From contig NZ_JACZKG010000028.1 in assembly GCF_014860165.1 (NCBI RefSeq), positions 32,397 to 96,396 on the forward strand: a stretch of 64,000 bases of DNA, given 5' to 3'. Source of the DNA: Devosia sp. GTDB taxonomy: Bacteria > Pseudomonadota > Alphaproteobacteria > Rhizobiales > Devosiaceae. Below, piece by piece: positions 35,001-43,234 of the stretch. The notes beneath the pieces were generated by a model, which was given only the letters and a program-made list of their open reading frames with translations, searched no databases and was not told the origin of the DNA. A program made the translations under genes and the position numbers. Position 1 is the stretch's first letter. Every line of letters starts with the position of its first letter.

Positions 35001-35357
35001 CTATTCCTTGCTGCAGACGATTTCGAGGTTGTTCCCGTCCGGGTCCAGCACGAAGGCCGCATAGTAGCTCGGGGTATAGTCGCGTAGCCCCGGAGCGCCG
35101 TTGTCCTTGCCGCCATTGGCGAGCGCCGCTGCATGGAAGGCATCCACCACGGAACGGTCGTCGGTCTTGAAGGCCAGGTGGATGTTGGAGCCGCCCTTGT
35201 CGTCGGCGCCGATCCAGAAATCGGGATAGTCGCGTCCGAGGCCTGCCGTGCCCGGATATTCCATCATCACGGTATAGCCGAGGGGTGCCAGGGCCGCCCG
35301 GTAAAAGGCCAGCAGGCCGTCAAACTGCTTGGTGCGAAGGCCGATATGGTCGAGCAT
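35001..35357 (-). CDS. VOC family (glyoxalase/bleomycin-resistance-like) protein
   Basis: A 118-residue protein with MLDHIGLRTKQFDGLLAFYRAALAPLGYTV, FWIGADDKGGSNIHLAFKTDD and AFVLDPDGNNLEIVCSKE, the paired beta-alpha-beta-beta-beta modules of the vicinal oxygen chelate fold. Metal ligands His4, His60 (approximately) and the C-terminal Glu are in place. The longer frame of 224 residues is rejected because it has a clear start and CGGAGA ribosome site at ATG 35357. Substrate unknown. Confidence 0.85.
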   Translation of the reverse strand: MLDHIGLRTKQFDGLLAFYRAALAPLGYTVMMEYPGTAGLGRDYPDFWIGADDKGGSNIHLAFKTDDRSVVDAFHAAALANGGKDNGAPGLRDYTPSYYAAFVLDPDGNNLEIVCSKE

Positions 35358-35457
35358 GGGATGTCTCCGGTTTGGTTGTCCGGCCCGTGTGCCATGGGCT
35401 GCTGACAGGCTATGGCATGAGCGTAGCAGGGCGACCGCGCGAGACAAAAAAGGCGCG

Positions 35458-36093
35458 TTAGCGGGCGCGCATTGCCAGGGTGATGATTCCGGCGAGCAGC
35501 GCGGGCGCCAGGAGGGAAGCGGCGAAACCGGCGACGAGCAGGCCCATGCCCATATCGAACCACGCCATGGCCAACAGGGCCAGGCCGGCGGCGCCATAGG
35601 CGAGCCCCGTTGCCCGATGCACCACGCTCCAGGCGAAGTCGGAGCGCACGGGCCAGGGCATGCGCAGGCCGGCATAGGTGTGGCGCTCAGCCTCGAACAG
35701 CACCACGCCGAGCAACAGCAGCGCCGCGCCCAGGCCGAAAGCTGTCAGGCGGACAAAATCGAGGTCGGAGCCGATGCCGGACAGCAGCAGCCCGAGCTGG
35801 GTGGCGGTCACCACGGCCAACAGCAGCGTCAGGGCGGGATCGAGTATGTGCTGGGACTTGGCATACTGGTTTTTGGTCAGCGAACGCCCGAGCAGAAGGA
35901 AGACCGCCAGTAGTGCAACCTCGACGAGCGGAGCGACGAAGATGACCGCTCGCGGCCAGAGCCAGTCGGGCGTGCTGCCCTGCCAATGCGCCTGATAGAC
36001 ATGGTCGGCGGGAATGCGAAAGGCGGCAACCCCGGTAATGGCCAGCGTCACGGTCAGCAGCAGAAGGTGGAAACGGGTAATGAGAATCTGCAT
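35458..36093 (-). CDS. SdpI-like membrane protein
   Basis: A 211-residue protein with six hydrophobic segments. The first loop IPADHVYQAHWQGSTPDWLWPRAVIFVAPLVEVALL resembles the DUF1648 part (P--IP-H---G--D-W----) and the segment RMPWPVRSDFAWSVVHRATGLAYGAAGLALL resembles the SdpI signature (GIRTPWTL-S---W---H---G). SdpI family proteins give immunity to the SDP toxin in Bacillus; functions in proteobacteria are unknown. ATG 36093 has a weak ribosome site. It follows the rpsI terminator on the same strand. Confidence 0.65.
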   Translation of the reverse strand: MQILITRFHLLLLTVTLAITGVAAFRIPADHVYQAHWQGSTPDWLWPRAVIFVAPLVEVALLAVFLLLGRSLTKNQYAKSQHILDPALTLLLAVVTATQLGLLLSGIGSDLDFVRLTAFGLGAALLLLGVVLFEAERHTYAGLRMPWPVRSDFAWSVVHRATGLAYGAAGLALLAMAWFDMGMGLLVAGFAASLLAPALLAGIITLAMRAR

Positions 36094-36151
36094 GGTCCGG
36101 ACGGTTCAAAATCCACGGAGGCCAGAAGTGGGAAGCTCCAGACAAAAAGAA

Positions 36152-36171
36152 AGGGCCGGTTTCCCGGCCCT
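36152..36171 (-). terminator. Terminator of the rplM-rpsI operon
   Basis: Eight-bp stem AGGGCCGG/CCGGCCCT with a 4-base loop, followed on the transcribed strand by TTCTTTTTG. It lies 21 bases after the rpsI stop. Confidence 0.85.
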
Positions 36172-36192
36172 CTCCAAAAAACGATCCGAAGC

Positions 36193-36675
36193 TTAGCGCT
36201 TGGAGAACTGGAACGACTTGCGGGCCTTGGCCTTGCCGTACTTCTTGCGTTCGACGACGCGGCTGTCGCGGGTCAGGAAGCCGCCCTTCTTGAGGATCGG
36301 GCGCAGAGCGGGCTCGAAGTAGTTCAGCGCCTTGGAGATGCCGTGACGAACGGCACCGGCCTGGCCGGAGAGACCACCACCGGCGACAGTGACGACGACG
36401 TCGTACTGGTCGGTGCGTTCGGTCGCGACGATCGGCTGCTTGACGATGAGCTGCAGGACGGGGCGAGCGAAGTAGGTGGCGAATTCACGGCCATTGATGA
36501 CCAGCTTGCCCTTGCCCGGCTTGATCCAGACGCGAGCAACGGCGTTCTTGCGCTTGCCGGTGGCATAGGCGCGGCCCTGGGCGTCGAGCTTCTGGACGTG
36601 CACCGGAGCGGTGTTCACAACCGGAGCGACAGTCGAGGTGCCGAGGTCTTCGAGGGAGTTGATGGTTTCGGCCAT
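36193..36675 (-). CDS. rpsI: 30S ribosomal protein S9
   Basis: A 160-residue S9 with the usual alphaproteobacterial N-terminal extension of about 30 residues, then [22 protein letters not shown], the core [17 protein letters not shown] and the C-terminal [24 protein letters not shown] that reaches the ribosomal P site. The ATG is 1 base after the rplM stop (TAATATG), so the two are coupled. Confidence 0.98.
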   Translation of the reverse strand: MAETINSLEDLGTSTVAPVVNTAPVHVQKLDAQGRAYATGKRKNAVARVWIKPGKGKLVINGREFATYFARPVLQLIVKQPIVATERTDQYDVVVTVAGGGLSGQAGAVRHGISKALNYFEPALRPILKKGGFLTRDSRVVERKKYGKAKARKSFQFSKR

Positions 36676-36676
36676 A

Positions 36677-37141
36677 TTACTTCACCCGCGCATTCTTGGG
36701 ATTCATCGCAGCAACGTCCAGCTTGGCCGGGTTCTGCGCTTCATGGGGATGCTCGGCGCCCGAATAGACGCGGAGGTTCTTGAGCTGGGCACGGGTCAGC
36801 GGGCCGCCCGGCATCATGCGGCGGACGGCGTTCTCGAGCACGCGCTCGGGGAAACGGCCTTCCAGGAGCTGACGAGCCGTCCGGTCCTTGATGCCGCCGG
36901 GGAAGCCGGTGTGCCAGTAGAACTTGTGCTGGTCCAGCTTGCGGCCGGTGAGCTTCACCTTGTCGGCATTGATGACAACGATGTTGTCGCCCATGTCCAT
37001 GTGGGGGGTGAAGGTCGGCTTGTGCTTGCCGCGCAGGCGGCTGGCAATGATCGAAGCGACGCGGCCCACGACGAGGCCATCGGCGTCGATCAGGACCCAC
37101 TTCTTTTCGATCTCGCTCGGTTTTGCCGAGTAAGTGCTCAT
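36677..37141 (-). CDS. rplM: 50S ribosomal protein L13
   Basis: A 154-residue L13: [70 protein letters not shown] and the C-terminal [17 protein letters not shown]. First gene of the operon with rpsI; its promoter is predicted at 37212-37240. Gene order with ctaA upstream is conserved in Hyphomicrobiales. Confidence 0.98.
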   Translation of the reverse strand: MSTYSAKPSEIEKKWVLIDADGLVVGRVASIIASRLRGKHKPTFTPHMDMGDNIVVINADKVKLTGRKLDQHKFYWHTGFPGGIKDRTARQLLEGRFPERVLENAVRRMMPGGPLTRAQLKNLRVYSGAEHPHEAQNPAKLDVAAMNPKNARVK

Positions 37142-37211
37142 GCTTGAATTCCCTAGATTTCTTGGGGCTTGCAGCCTTCATCCAAGGGAGAAAGCGGCAC
37201 GTTCGGCGGCT

Positions 37212-37240
37212 CGTTTAGGGGGGATTCCTGATGTCGTCAA
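37212..37240 (-). promoter_or_regulatory. Putative rplM promoter
   Basis: On the minus strand TTGACG (37235-37240) and TAAACG (37212-37217) stand 17 bases apart, followed by a leader of about 65 bases. The -35 is good; the -10 is weak, as usual for alphaproteobacteria. Confidence 0.45.
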
Positions 37241-37324
37241 GGGGGTTGATTTTGTGACGTGAAATCAATGGGTTACTGTTGCGGTATTATATTACCGTGC
37301 TCCTCCGCTCCCGCCTCCTATCAC

Positions 37325-37406
37325 TGCGTCATTCCCGCGGAGGCGGGAATCCACTCTTGCTGTTGGGGTCGAAGGGAAGAATGGATTCCCGCCTTCGCGG
37401 GAACGA
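37325..37406. repeat. Inverted dispersed repeat in the rplM-ctaA gap
   Basis: Arms GTCATTCCCGCGGAGGCGGG-AATCCA (37328-37353) and its inverse TGGATTCCCGCCTTCGCGGG-AACGA (37382-37406), almost perfectly complementary with a 28-base spacer; each arm also folds on itself. Such ATTCCCGC--GCGGGAAT elements are common dispersed repeats of proteobacteria. The rest of the 341-base gap 37142-37482 contains the rplM promoter and, at about 37442-37484, a C-rich intergenic fragment; no gene. Confidence 0.8.
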
Positions 37407-37482
37407 GGTTGCGGATGGGTGGCAAGCCATATTCGGGGACGGAGCAAGGCCCCCTCACCCGGCGCTGCGTCCCGACCTCCCC

Positions 37483-38544
37483 CTAAGACGCCCGCCGCAT
37501 ATCGGCGATATAGGCCATCGTCACCCCCGCCAGCATGAAGGCCAGCGCCTGGTGGCCGACGGCCAGGGAGATTGGGACCGCGCTCAGCAACGTGGCGATG
37601 CCGAGACCGACCTGCAACAGAACCAGCGCGCCCAGGCGCGGCAGCCAGCCATGTATGCCGGCAAATCCGCCGGCCCTGTGCTGACGCCACAACATCAGCG
37701 CCACATAGGCCACAATGATGTAGGCGATGCCGCGATGGATGAACTGCACGGTCAGCGCATTCTCGAATAGATTGCGCCACAGCGGCTGCATCACGCCCAG
37801 GCCATTGGGGATGATGGCGCCGTCCATCAGCGGCCAGGTATTGTAGCCCATGCCGGCATCCAGCCCAGCCACGAAGGCCCCTGCCCCGATCTGGAGGATG
37901 ATCAGCACCAGCAGAATGGTCGCCGCCCAGAGGTTGCGGCTGGCAACACGCCCGGCGACGCGTCCCGGCTCGAGCGAGCGCGGCACATAGACCAGCGCGA
38001 TGAACAGCAGCGAGGCCGCGGTGAGATGCGCAGCCAGGCGATATTGCGACACCGAGGTCAGCTCGGTAAGGCCGGACGAGACCATCCACCAGCCCAGCGC
38101 GCCCTGGAAGCCGCCCAAGATGAACAGGCCGAATAGCGGCCAGGCCAGTTGCGGCGTGAACCGCTTCTGCACGAGGAACACCAGGAAGGGCACGGCAAAC
38201 AGCACGCCGAGCACGCGACCGAGCAGGCGATGCAGGTACTCCCAGAAGAAAATGACCTTGAAGTCATCCACCGTCATCCAGGAATTGTTGACCTCATATT
38301 GCGGGATCTGCTGGTAGGCCTCGAACTCGGCCTGCCACTGAGCGTCATTGAGGGGCGGGATGGTGCCGGATATCGGCTTCCAGCTGGTGATGGAGAGGCC
38401 CGATTCGGTGAGGCGGGTAATGCCGCCGACGACCACCATCAGCAGCACGAAGGCGGCCATGCCATAAAGCCAGATGCGCACGGGGCGCAGCCGGTCGCCC
38501 GCTATGCGGGTCTGACTGAGTGCGGCGTTTTGGACTGATGTCAC
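37483..38544 (-). CDS. ctaA: Heme A synthase (COX15/CtaA)
   Basis: A 353-residue inner-membrane enzyme that oxidises the C8 methyl of heme O to formyl, giving heme A for cytochrome oxidase. Eight helices with the four heme/catalytic histidines: WEYLHRLLGRVLG, YRLAAHLTAASLL, QFIHRGIAYI and VGHQALAFML. GGITRLTESGLSITSWKPISGTIPP is diagnostic. I start at GTG 38544 (MTSVQNAALSQTR) with GGGAAACC upstream; an in-frame TTG at 38595 gives 17 unlikely extra residues. Divergent from the DUF2842 gene. Confidence 0.94.
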   Translation of the reverse strand: MTSVQNAALSQTRIAGDRLRPVRIWLYGMAAFVLLMVVVGGITRLTESGLSITSWKPISGTIPPLNDAQWQAEFEAYQQIPQYEVNNSWMTVDDFKVIFFWEYLHRLLGRVLGVLFAVPFLVFLVQKRFTPQLAWPLFGLFILGGFQGALGWWMVSSGLTELTSVSQYRLAAHLTAASLLFIALVYVPRSLEPGRVAGRVASRNLWAATILLVLIILQIGAGAFVAGLDAGMGYNTWPLMDGAIIPNGLGVMQPLWRNLFENALTVQFIHRGIAYIIVAYVALMLWRQHRAGGFAGIHGWLPRLGALVLLQVGLGIATLLSAVPISLAVGHQALAFMLAGVTMAYIADMRRAS

Positions 38545-38621
38545 GGCGGTTTCCCGGTGTCGGTGGGCGAACGGGAGTGGTATGCCCGAAGCCAACGTCC
38601 CCGCAATAGGCGCGATGCCGC

Positions 38622-38828
38622 ATGACCCAGCGCAGCCGCAAGGCTCTCGGAATAGTGTTGATCCTCGGCTCGATCGTGGCCTGGCTGTCCGTCTTCACGT
38701 CAGTCTACCTGGCGTTTCCTCCCGACCTGCCGATCTGGATCCTGATGCCCTATTTCATCGTGGCGGGGATGGGCTGGCTGTTCCCAGCCATGTGGATCAT
38801 CCGCTGGATGGCCAAGCCGGACGCGTAG
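38622..38828 (+). CDS. DUF2842 membrane protein
   Basis: A 68-residue protein with two helices: RKALGIVLILGSIVAWLSVFTSVYLAF and WILMPYFIVAGMGWLFPAMWIIRWM, ending in a short basic tail. The pattern GMGWLFPAMWIIRWM matches DUF2842, found only in alphaproteobacteria and often next to ctaA. Function unknown; a role in cytochrome oxidase biogenesis is suggested only by neighbourhood. It runs convergent to the 117-residue gene. Confidence 0.8.
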   Translation: MTQRSRKALGIVLILGSIVAWLSVFTSVYLAFPPDLPIWILMPYFIVAGMGWLFPAMWIIRWMAKPDA

Positions 38829-38837
38829 ACCCAAGAC

Positions 38838-39191
38838 CTACTTCATCGCGTGGTACCAGTTTCCCGCCCAGTCCCGATCCACCGTCTCGTCGGATTCCGA
38901 CGTGAAGCCGACCCGGTCAACGCTGTCTGCCGGGTAGCCGCAATCAGCAACGATGCGCCGCATCCTGTCCGCGAAGGCGGCGTCCCCCAGCAGGCTGTCG
39001 CGCTGGGCATCGGTGGCCACGCAAATCCAGAAGGCGAGGCAGCTCGGATAGAGATCAATGGCGCCGAACGATGTGACCCTGGCGTCGGGAATTGCCCTGC
39101 GGACTTCGGTGGTAATGGCGATCTCGGCCCGCCTCACCGCTGCTCGCAGGAGGGGTTCCTCGCCAGCCATTGTCCTTCTGCCGTAATCCAT
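38838..39191 (-). CDS. Unknown protein, downstream of the polysaccharide deacetylase
   Basis: A 117-residue protein (MDYGRRTMAGEEPLLRAAVRRAEIAITTEVRRAIPD...) with one Cys-rich patch (YPSCLAFWICVATD) and the C-terminal RVGFTSESDETVDRDWAGNWYHAMK. ATG 39191 has a perfect AGGAGG 7 bases upstream that overlaps the stop of the deacetylase, so it is the last gene of that unit. I do not recognise the family. No signal peptide and no membrane segment. Confidence 0.7.
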   Translation of the reverse strand: MDYGRRTMAGEEPLLRAAVRRAEIAITTEVRRAIPDARVTSFGAIDLYPSCLAFWICVATDAQRDSLLGDAAFADRMRRIVADCGYPADSVDRVGFTSESDETVDRDWAGNWYHAMK

Positions 39192-39202
39192 CACCCTGCC
39201 TC

Positions 39203-40243
39203 CTACCCCGTCAGTCTACCCATGGCCGAGAAGATGGCGCCTGTCGCAAAAACATCGACATAGCGGCGGGACTGAAAGTATCCGTTGAGCGAGACGCGCG
39301 GCAAAGCATGCGGCGCCTTGGCGTGGCGGGCATAGAGGCCACCGGGGCGCGTGGTGACCGCCGACTTGAAGCCGAGCTCGCGCGCCAGGTCGAATTCGCG
39401 CTGGCCGGCCGAAAGCGGGCCGCCCAGCGGATAGGAAAAGTGCGCCGGACGCTGGCCGAACTGGGCGGCGATGATGTCGGCCGACTGCGCCATTTCGCTG
39501 CGCGCCTGCTCGATAGGCAGCTTGGCCAGCTCGTAGTGATGCACGGTGTGGGCGCCTATCGTGCAAAGCGGATCGCCGGCAAAGAGCCGCAGTTCCTGCC
39601 AGTCCATGATCAGCGTGCGACACTGCTTGTCGAGGTCATAGCCATAGGCGGTAGCGAAACTGCGGACTAGGTTCACCCGCTCGGCCTCGGGCATGCGCCG
39701 CATCTGCCAGTAGAGCGTGTCGAATGCCTCGCGCTTCTGCCCCACGGTGCGGGTATCGACATAGTCGGTTTCCCCCTCCGAGGTCATGGCGATGGCGTCC
39801 TGACGCGCGAGAATGTCCTCGATGGCCTGCCACCAGAGTTCTCCCACGCCATCGACCAGCGCGGTCGGCACATAGAGGGTGAACGGCGCCTCGTGGCGGC
39901 GCAGGATGGGCAGAGCGTGGCGGAGATTGTCCTTGTAGGCATCGTCGAAGGTCAGCACCACGAAGCGGCGGCCGGGCTTGGGCGCGGCGAGGCGCTCAAG
40001 GGCTTCGTCGAGACTGACGATATCGAGCTTGAGATCGCGCACACGCTCGATGACATAGTCGAGGAAAGCCGGCTGCACCTGCAGGATCGCATTGGGTGAG
40101 AAGTCGGCCGGCTCCTCGGGCAAGACGCGATGCAGGGTAAAGATCACCCCGCGCGAGGAGGACAGCGCCCGGAGCAGGCCCGGCAGGCGCGATAGCCACA
40201 GGGCCTCGAACAGCGCTCTGATGGCCGCATATTTGGCTGACAT
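39203..40243 (-). CDS. Polysaccharide deacetylase family protein
   Basis: A 346-residue NodB-type carbohydrate esterase 4. Motif 1 is TFDDAYKDN (catalytic base and metal Asp), motif 2 is HTVHH (metal His pair), motif 3 is FSYPLGG. An N-terminal helix (FEALWLSRLPGLLRAL) may anchor it. It should remove N- or O-acetyl groups from the exopolysaccharide or its lipid-linked unit. It lies 6 bases after the Wzz-like gene and shares its operon. ATG 40243. Confidence 0.88.
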   Translation of the reverse strand: MSAKYAAIRALFEALWLSRLPGLLRALSSSRGVIFTLHRVLPEEPADFSPNAILQVQPAFLDYVIERVRDLKLDIVSLDEALERLAAPKPGRRFVVLTFDDAYKDNLRHALPILRRHEAPFTLYVPTALVDGVGELWWQAIEDILARQDAIAMTSEGETDYVDTRTVGQKREAFDTLYWQMRRMPEAERVNLVRSFATAYGYDLDKQCRTLIMDWQELRLFAGDPLCTIGAHTVHHYELAKLPIEQARSEMAQSADIIAAQFGQRPAHFSYPLGGPLSAGQREFDLARELGFKSAVTTRPGGLYARHAKAPHALPRVSLNGYFQSRRYVDVFATGAIFSAMGRLTG

Positions 40244-40249
40244 GACGGA

Positions 40250-42523
40250 TCAGGCAGCGACGCGGGTGGGCGCGGCGACGATTTCGCAGCGATGGAAACC
40301 GGCGGACAACAGCTTTTCCCGCGTCTGACCGACGGCGTCGAAGTCATCGTCGCTGCCGGCGACGAGCACCAGGCGTCCGTCGAGGCTATCGAACAGTGGC
40401 AGGGTTGAGGTGGCCCCCACCCGGCCCGTCATCAGCACCACCACTTCATAGATATCGCCCAGCGCCTCCACCAGGGTCAGCGGCTTAGTCGAATTGCGAT
40501 CGATGATGCGGCCCTGCCCCCACGGCACTTCGGCAAAACTGTTATCGGCGGATTTCTGCACCACGTCGCCGAAGCTGGCAGCATCGAGGCTGAGATCGGC
40601 AAGGCCGGGCTCGTCGCCCGCACGGGCACTGCCGGCATCGACCAGGGCCACGCTGAGGCCCCGCGCCAGGGCATCGGTGACGAGCTTTTCGGCCAGGATT
40701 TCGCAATCGGCATTGGCGGCATGCGCGGCCAGGATCAGCAGGTGGGTGCGGCCCAGCACCAGATCGGCAGTGAGGTCGGCAGAGGCGACGATGCCCGGCA
40801 GTTCCGCGGGCGCCGCTGGACGCCGCTCCGGGCGCGTCTGGACCGTTGCCGCCACCGGCTCCGGCGCGGGCTCTGGAGCGGACTCGCTGGCGCGGGTCAG
40901 GGTCTGGATGAAGCGCTCGACTTCCGCTGTCTGGTGCTCCTCCGGCATCGGCGCCGTGTCCATGTCCGCCGCGGGAGCATCCGGCACCGTCTCATCGAGC
41001 TCGGCTACTGGCTCTACCGGCTCGAGATCGCCGACCGGCTCTTCCCACCGCTGTTCCGGTTCCAGTTCCGCCTCGACGAAGGGAACTTCGTCGAGTTCGT
41101 CCTGGCTGCGCATGGTGTCGCGGACCGGCACGATGGCCCGCCCGGAAACCAGCTCGCCAAAGACGATAATGCCAACCTGGGTGGCGAGCGCCACGAGGCC
41201 AACCGCCAGGAGGATGAGCTGCGTCTTGGGCGAGGCGGGGGAAACAGAGGGCGCGGCGACGCTGACGACGCGCACATCGGGCAAGGCCGAACTGGACTGG
41301 ATACGCGACACGGCTTCGCTGTGGCGCTGCAGGTAGCTTTCAAGCAGGTCGCGCTGCGCCTTGGCTTCGCGCTCGAGGCCATCGAGCGTCACGTTGTCCT
41401 GCGTCGCGGTGGAGGCGGAGGATTTGGCGCGGGTCATGTCGGCGCGCAAAGATGCCTCAAGGTCGGCCTCGATCTGCGCTTCGGCTTCGAGCGCATCGGC
41501 CACGCGACGGCCTTCAAGGCTGATCTGGTTGTTCAGTTCGGCGATCTGTGCGGTCAGCGCCTGGATGGTGGGGTGATTGCTGAGCAGCGTGGCCGAGCGC
41601 TGGGCTTTTTCGCCCTGCAGGCGCGCCTTCTCCTGGCTGAGCTGCTGGATAACGACGGATTCGCGGACATCGGCCACGCCATCGATGGGCTGGCCCTGCT
41701 CGATCATGCCGCGGATGAGCGCAGCCCGTGACAGCGCAGTATTCTTGCGCTCCTGGGCGGCGTTGATCTGGGCGGCGATGGTGGACAGCTGCTGGTCGGC
41801 AAGGCTGGTATTGTTGGAGCCGATGAACAGGTCGTTGTCGACCTTGAAATTGGCGACGGCGGTCTCGGCCGCGGTGACCGACACCCGCAGCTTGGCGATC
41901 TCGTCGGCCAGCCAACCAGAGGCTTCGGCGGTGTCGGACAGGGAAAGCTCGGCGCGACGGGCGACATGGGCATCGGCCACGGCATTGGCGATGTCGGCCG
42001 CCAGTTGCGGGTCGGTCGAGCGCACCAGCACCGAAATGAGCCGCGAGTCGCGCTCCTGGATGACGGTCAGGCGGTCGTAAAGCGCATTGAGCACCACCTC
42101 GTCGACGCTGACAGGCGTCGATTTGCGCCCGAGCAGCTGCGAGACGACAGCGAGCGGTGAGAAGCCTCCGGCGCCAGTGCCGTTGAATTCAGGAACCGAG
42201 CGCAGGCCCAGCTTGTCGACGACAGTCAGCAGCGTGTCGCGCGACTTGATCAGTTCGATCTGGCTGGAAACGACGCCGGCATCGCCGCTCGAGCTTGCGG
42301 GAGCCTGCTCACCAGCCGAGCGGAAATAGACGTTGCTGCGCGGCTCGACCAGGATGGAGGCCGAGGACTCGTAAAGGCGCGGCATGAACATGATGACGAC
42401 GAGGGTAGCGACCAGAAGCGCGGCGGTAACGATCACCACGCGCGGCAACCGCTTGACCACGGCACCAAGCACCGCGCCGACATCGATCCGGGCGTCGCGT
42501 GCCATTTGCGACTCAAACGCCAT
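40250..42523 (-). CDS. Wzz/GumC-type chain-length protein with a P-loop-less kinase-like domain
   Basis: A 757-residue protein of the polysaccharide co-polymerase class. Helix 1 (RVVIVTAALLVATLVVIMFMP) and helix 2 (TQLILLAVGLVALATQVGIIVFGE) flank a long periplasmic coiled-coil domain, as in ExoP/GumC. A Pro/Glu-rich linker follows, then a domain shaped like a BY-kinase (LLILAAHAANADCEILAEKLVTDALARGLSVALVDAG). The Walker A is missing (AAHAANADCE instead of G--G-GKS), only one Asp of Walker A' remains and there is no Tyr cluster, so kinase activity is unlikely. The second ATG (42523) has GAGGG at good spacing; ATG 42529 touches it. It sets chain length of the polymer exported by the Wza-like protein encoded divergently. 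Confidence 0.87.
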   Translation of the reverse strand: MAFESQMARDARIDVGAVLGAVVKRLPRVVIVTAALLVATLVVIMFMPRLYESSASILVEPRSNVYFRSAGEQAPASSSGDAGVVSSQIELIKSRDTLLTVVDKLGLRSVPEFNGTGAGGFSPLAVVSQLLGRKSTPVSVDEVVLNALYDRLTVIQERDSRLISVLVRSTDPQLAADIANAVADAHVARRAELSLSDTAEASGWLADEIAKLRVSVTAAETAVANFKVDNDLFIGSNNTSLADQQLSTIAAQINAAQERKNTALSRAALIRGMIEQGQPIDGVADVRESVVIQQLSQEKARLQGEKAQRSATLLSNHPTIQALTAQIAELNNQISLEGRRVADALEAEAQIEADLEASLRADMTRAKSSASTATQDNVTLDGLEREAKAQRDLLESYLQRHSEAVSRIQSSSALPDVRVVSVAAPSVSPASPKTQLILLAVGLVALATQVGIIVFGELVSGRAIVPVRDTMRSQDELDEVPFVEAELEPEQRWEEPVGDLEPVEPVAELDETVPDAPAADMDTAPMPEEHQTAEVERFIQTLTRASESAPEPAPEPVAATVQTRPERRPAAPAELPGIVASADLTADLVLGRTHLLILAAHAANADCEILAEKLVTDALARGLSVALVDAGSARAGDEPGLADLSLDAASFGDVVQKSADNSFAEVPWGQGRIIDRNSTKPLTLVEALGDIYEVVVLMTGRVGATSTLPLFDSLDGRLVLVAGSDDDFDAVGQTREKLLSAGFHRCEIVAAPTRVAA

Positions 42524-42676
42524 TGCCATCCCTCGTTCTGCTGAGCGATCTATCGCCCCGACGTGGTAAGCAATCCGTTAACCCACTTGCAGATCGCAAG
42601 AATAACGGCGCCAGAGAAGGGATTTGTTAACCACGACCGCGCGACATTGGCACACCTTGAATTGCGCGGGATTCTC

Positions 42677-43228
42677 ATGCGCTGGCTGCCCGTCCTCACA
42701 ATCGCCCTGATGCTGCCACTGGCGGCATGCGCAACCACGCGCCCTGCGACCTACCTGGTGGAAACCAAGGGGCCGTACCAGCTCGACACCGGCGATACCG
42801 TGCGGGTCACCGTTTATGGCGACGCCGAACTCAGTGACAGCTACAAGATCGACGATAGCGGGGCGATCGCCTTCCCGCTGGTCGGCCCGGTGCAGGTGCG
42901 CGGCGTCACCACCAATGTCGCGGCCGGCCGGCTCGCCGCCGCCCTGGCCAACGGCTACATGCGCAACCCCGATGTTGCGGTGGAAGTGGCGGAGTATCGG
43001 CCATTCTTCATCCAGGGCGAGGTCAAGACCGCCGGCCAGTTCCAGTATGTCTATGGCATGACGGTCCGTGCCGCGATCAGCACCTCTGGCGGCTTCTCCG
43101 ATACCGCCGATCGCAGTCGCGCGGTGGTCTATCGCCGCCAGGGCGACCAGATGGTCAAGGGCACGGTCGATCTCGACTTCCCCATTTATCCAGGCGACAC
43201 CGTCGTCATTCTCGAACGCTGGTTCTGA
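42677..43228 (+). CDS. Wza-like polysaccharide export lipoprotein
   Basis: A 183-residue outer-membrane auxiliary protein. Signal and lipobox LMLPLAAC, then the poly-export domain YQLDTGDTVRVTVYGDAELSDSYKIDDSGAIAFPLVGPVQVRG and one SLBB-type domain (FFIQGEVKTAGQFQYVYGMTVRAAISTSGGFSDTADRSRAVVYRRQG). It is shorter than Wza (about 380), missing the C-terminal barrel, as in many rhizobial ExoF/GumB-type proteins. ATG 42677; longer starts lack a signal. Divergent from wzz; the 147-base gap carries two GTTAAC motifs but no clear promoter. Confidence 0.88.
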   Translation: MRWLPVLTIALMLPLAACATTRPATYLVETKGPYQLDTGDTVRVTVYGDAELSDSYKIDDSGAIAFPLVGPVQVRGVTTNVAAGRLAAALANGYMRNPDVAVEVAEYRPFFIQGEVKTAGQFQYVYGMTVRAAISTSGGFSDTADRSRAVVYRRQGDQMVKGTVDLDFPIYPGDTVVILERWF

Positions 43229-43234
43229 CGGACC

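Noticed and set aside
42655..42676. Sigma-54-like TTGGCAC...TTGC upstream of the Wza-like gene
   Set aside because: The spacing between TGGCAC and TTGC is 8 bases, not 5, so the helical phase for sigma-54 is wrong.
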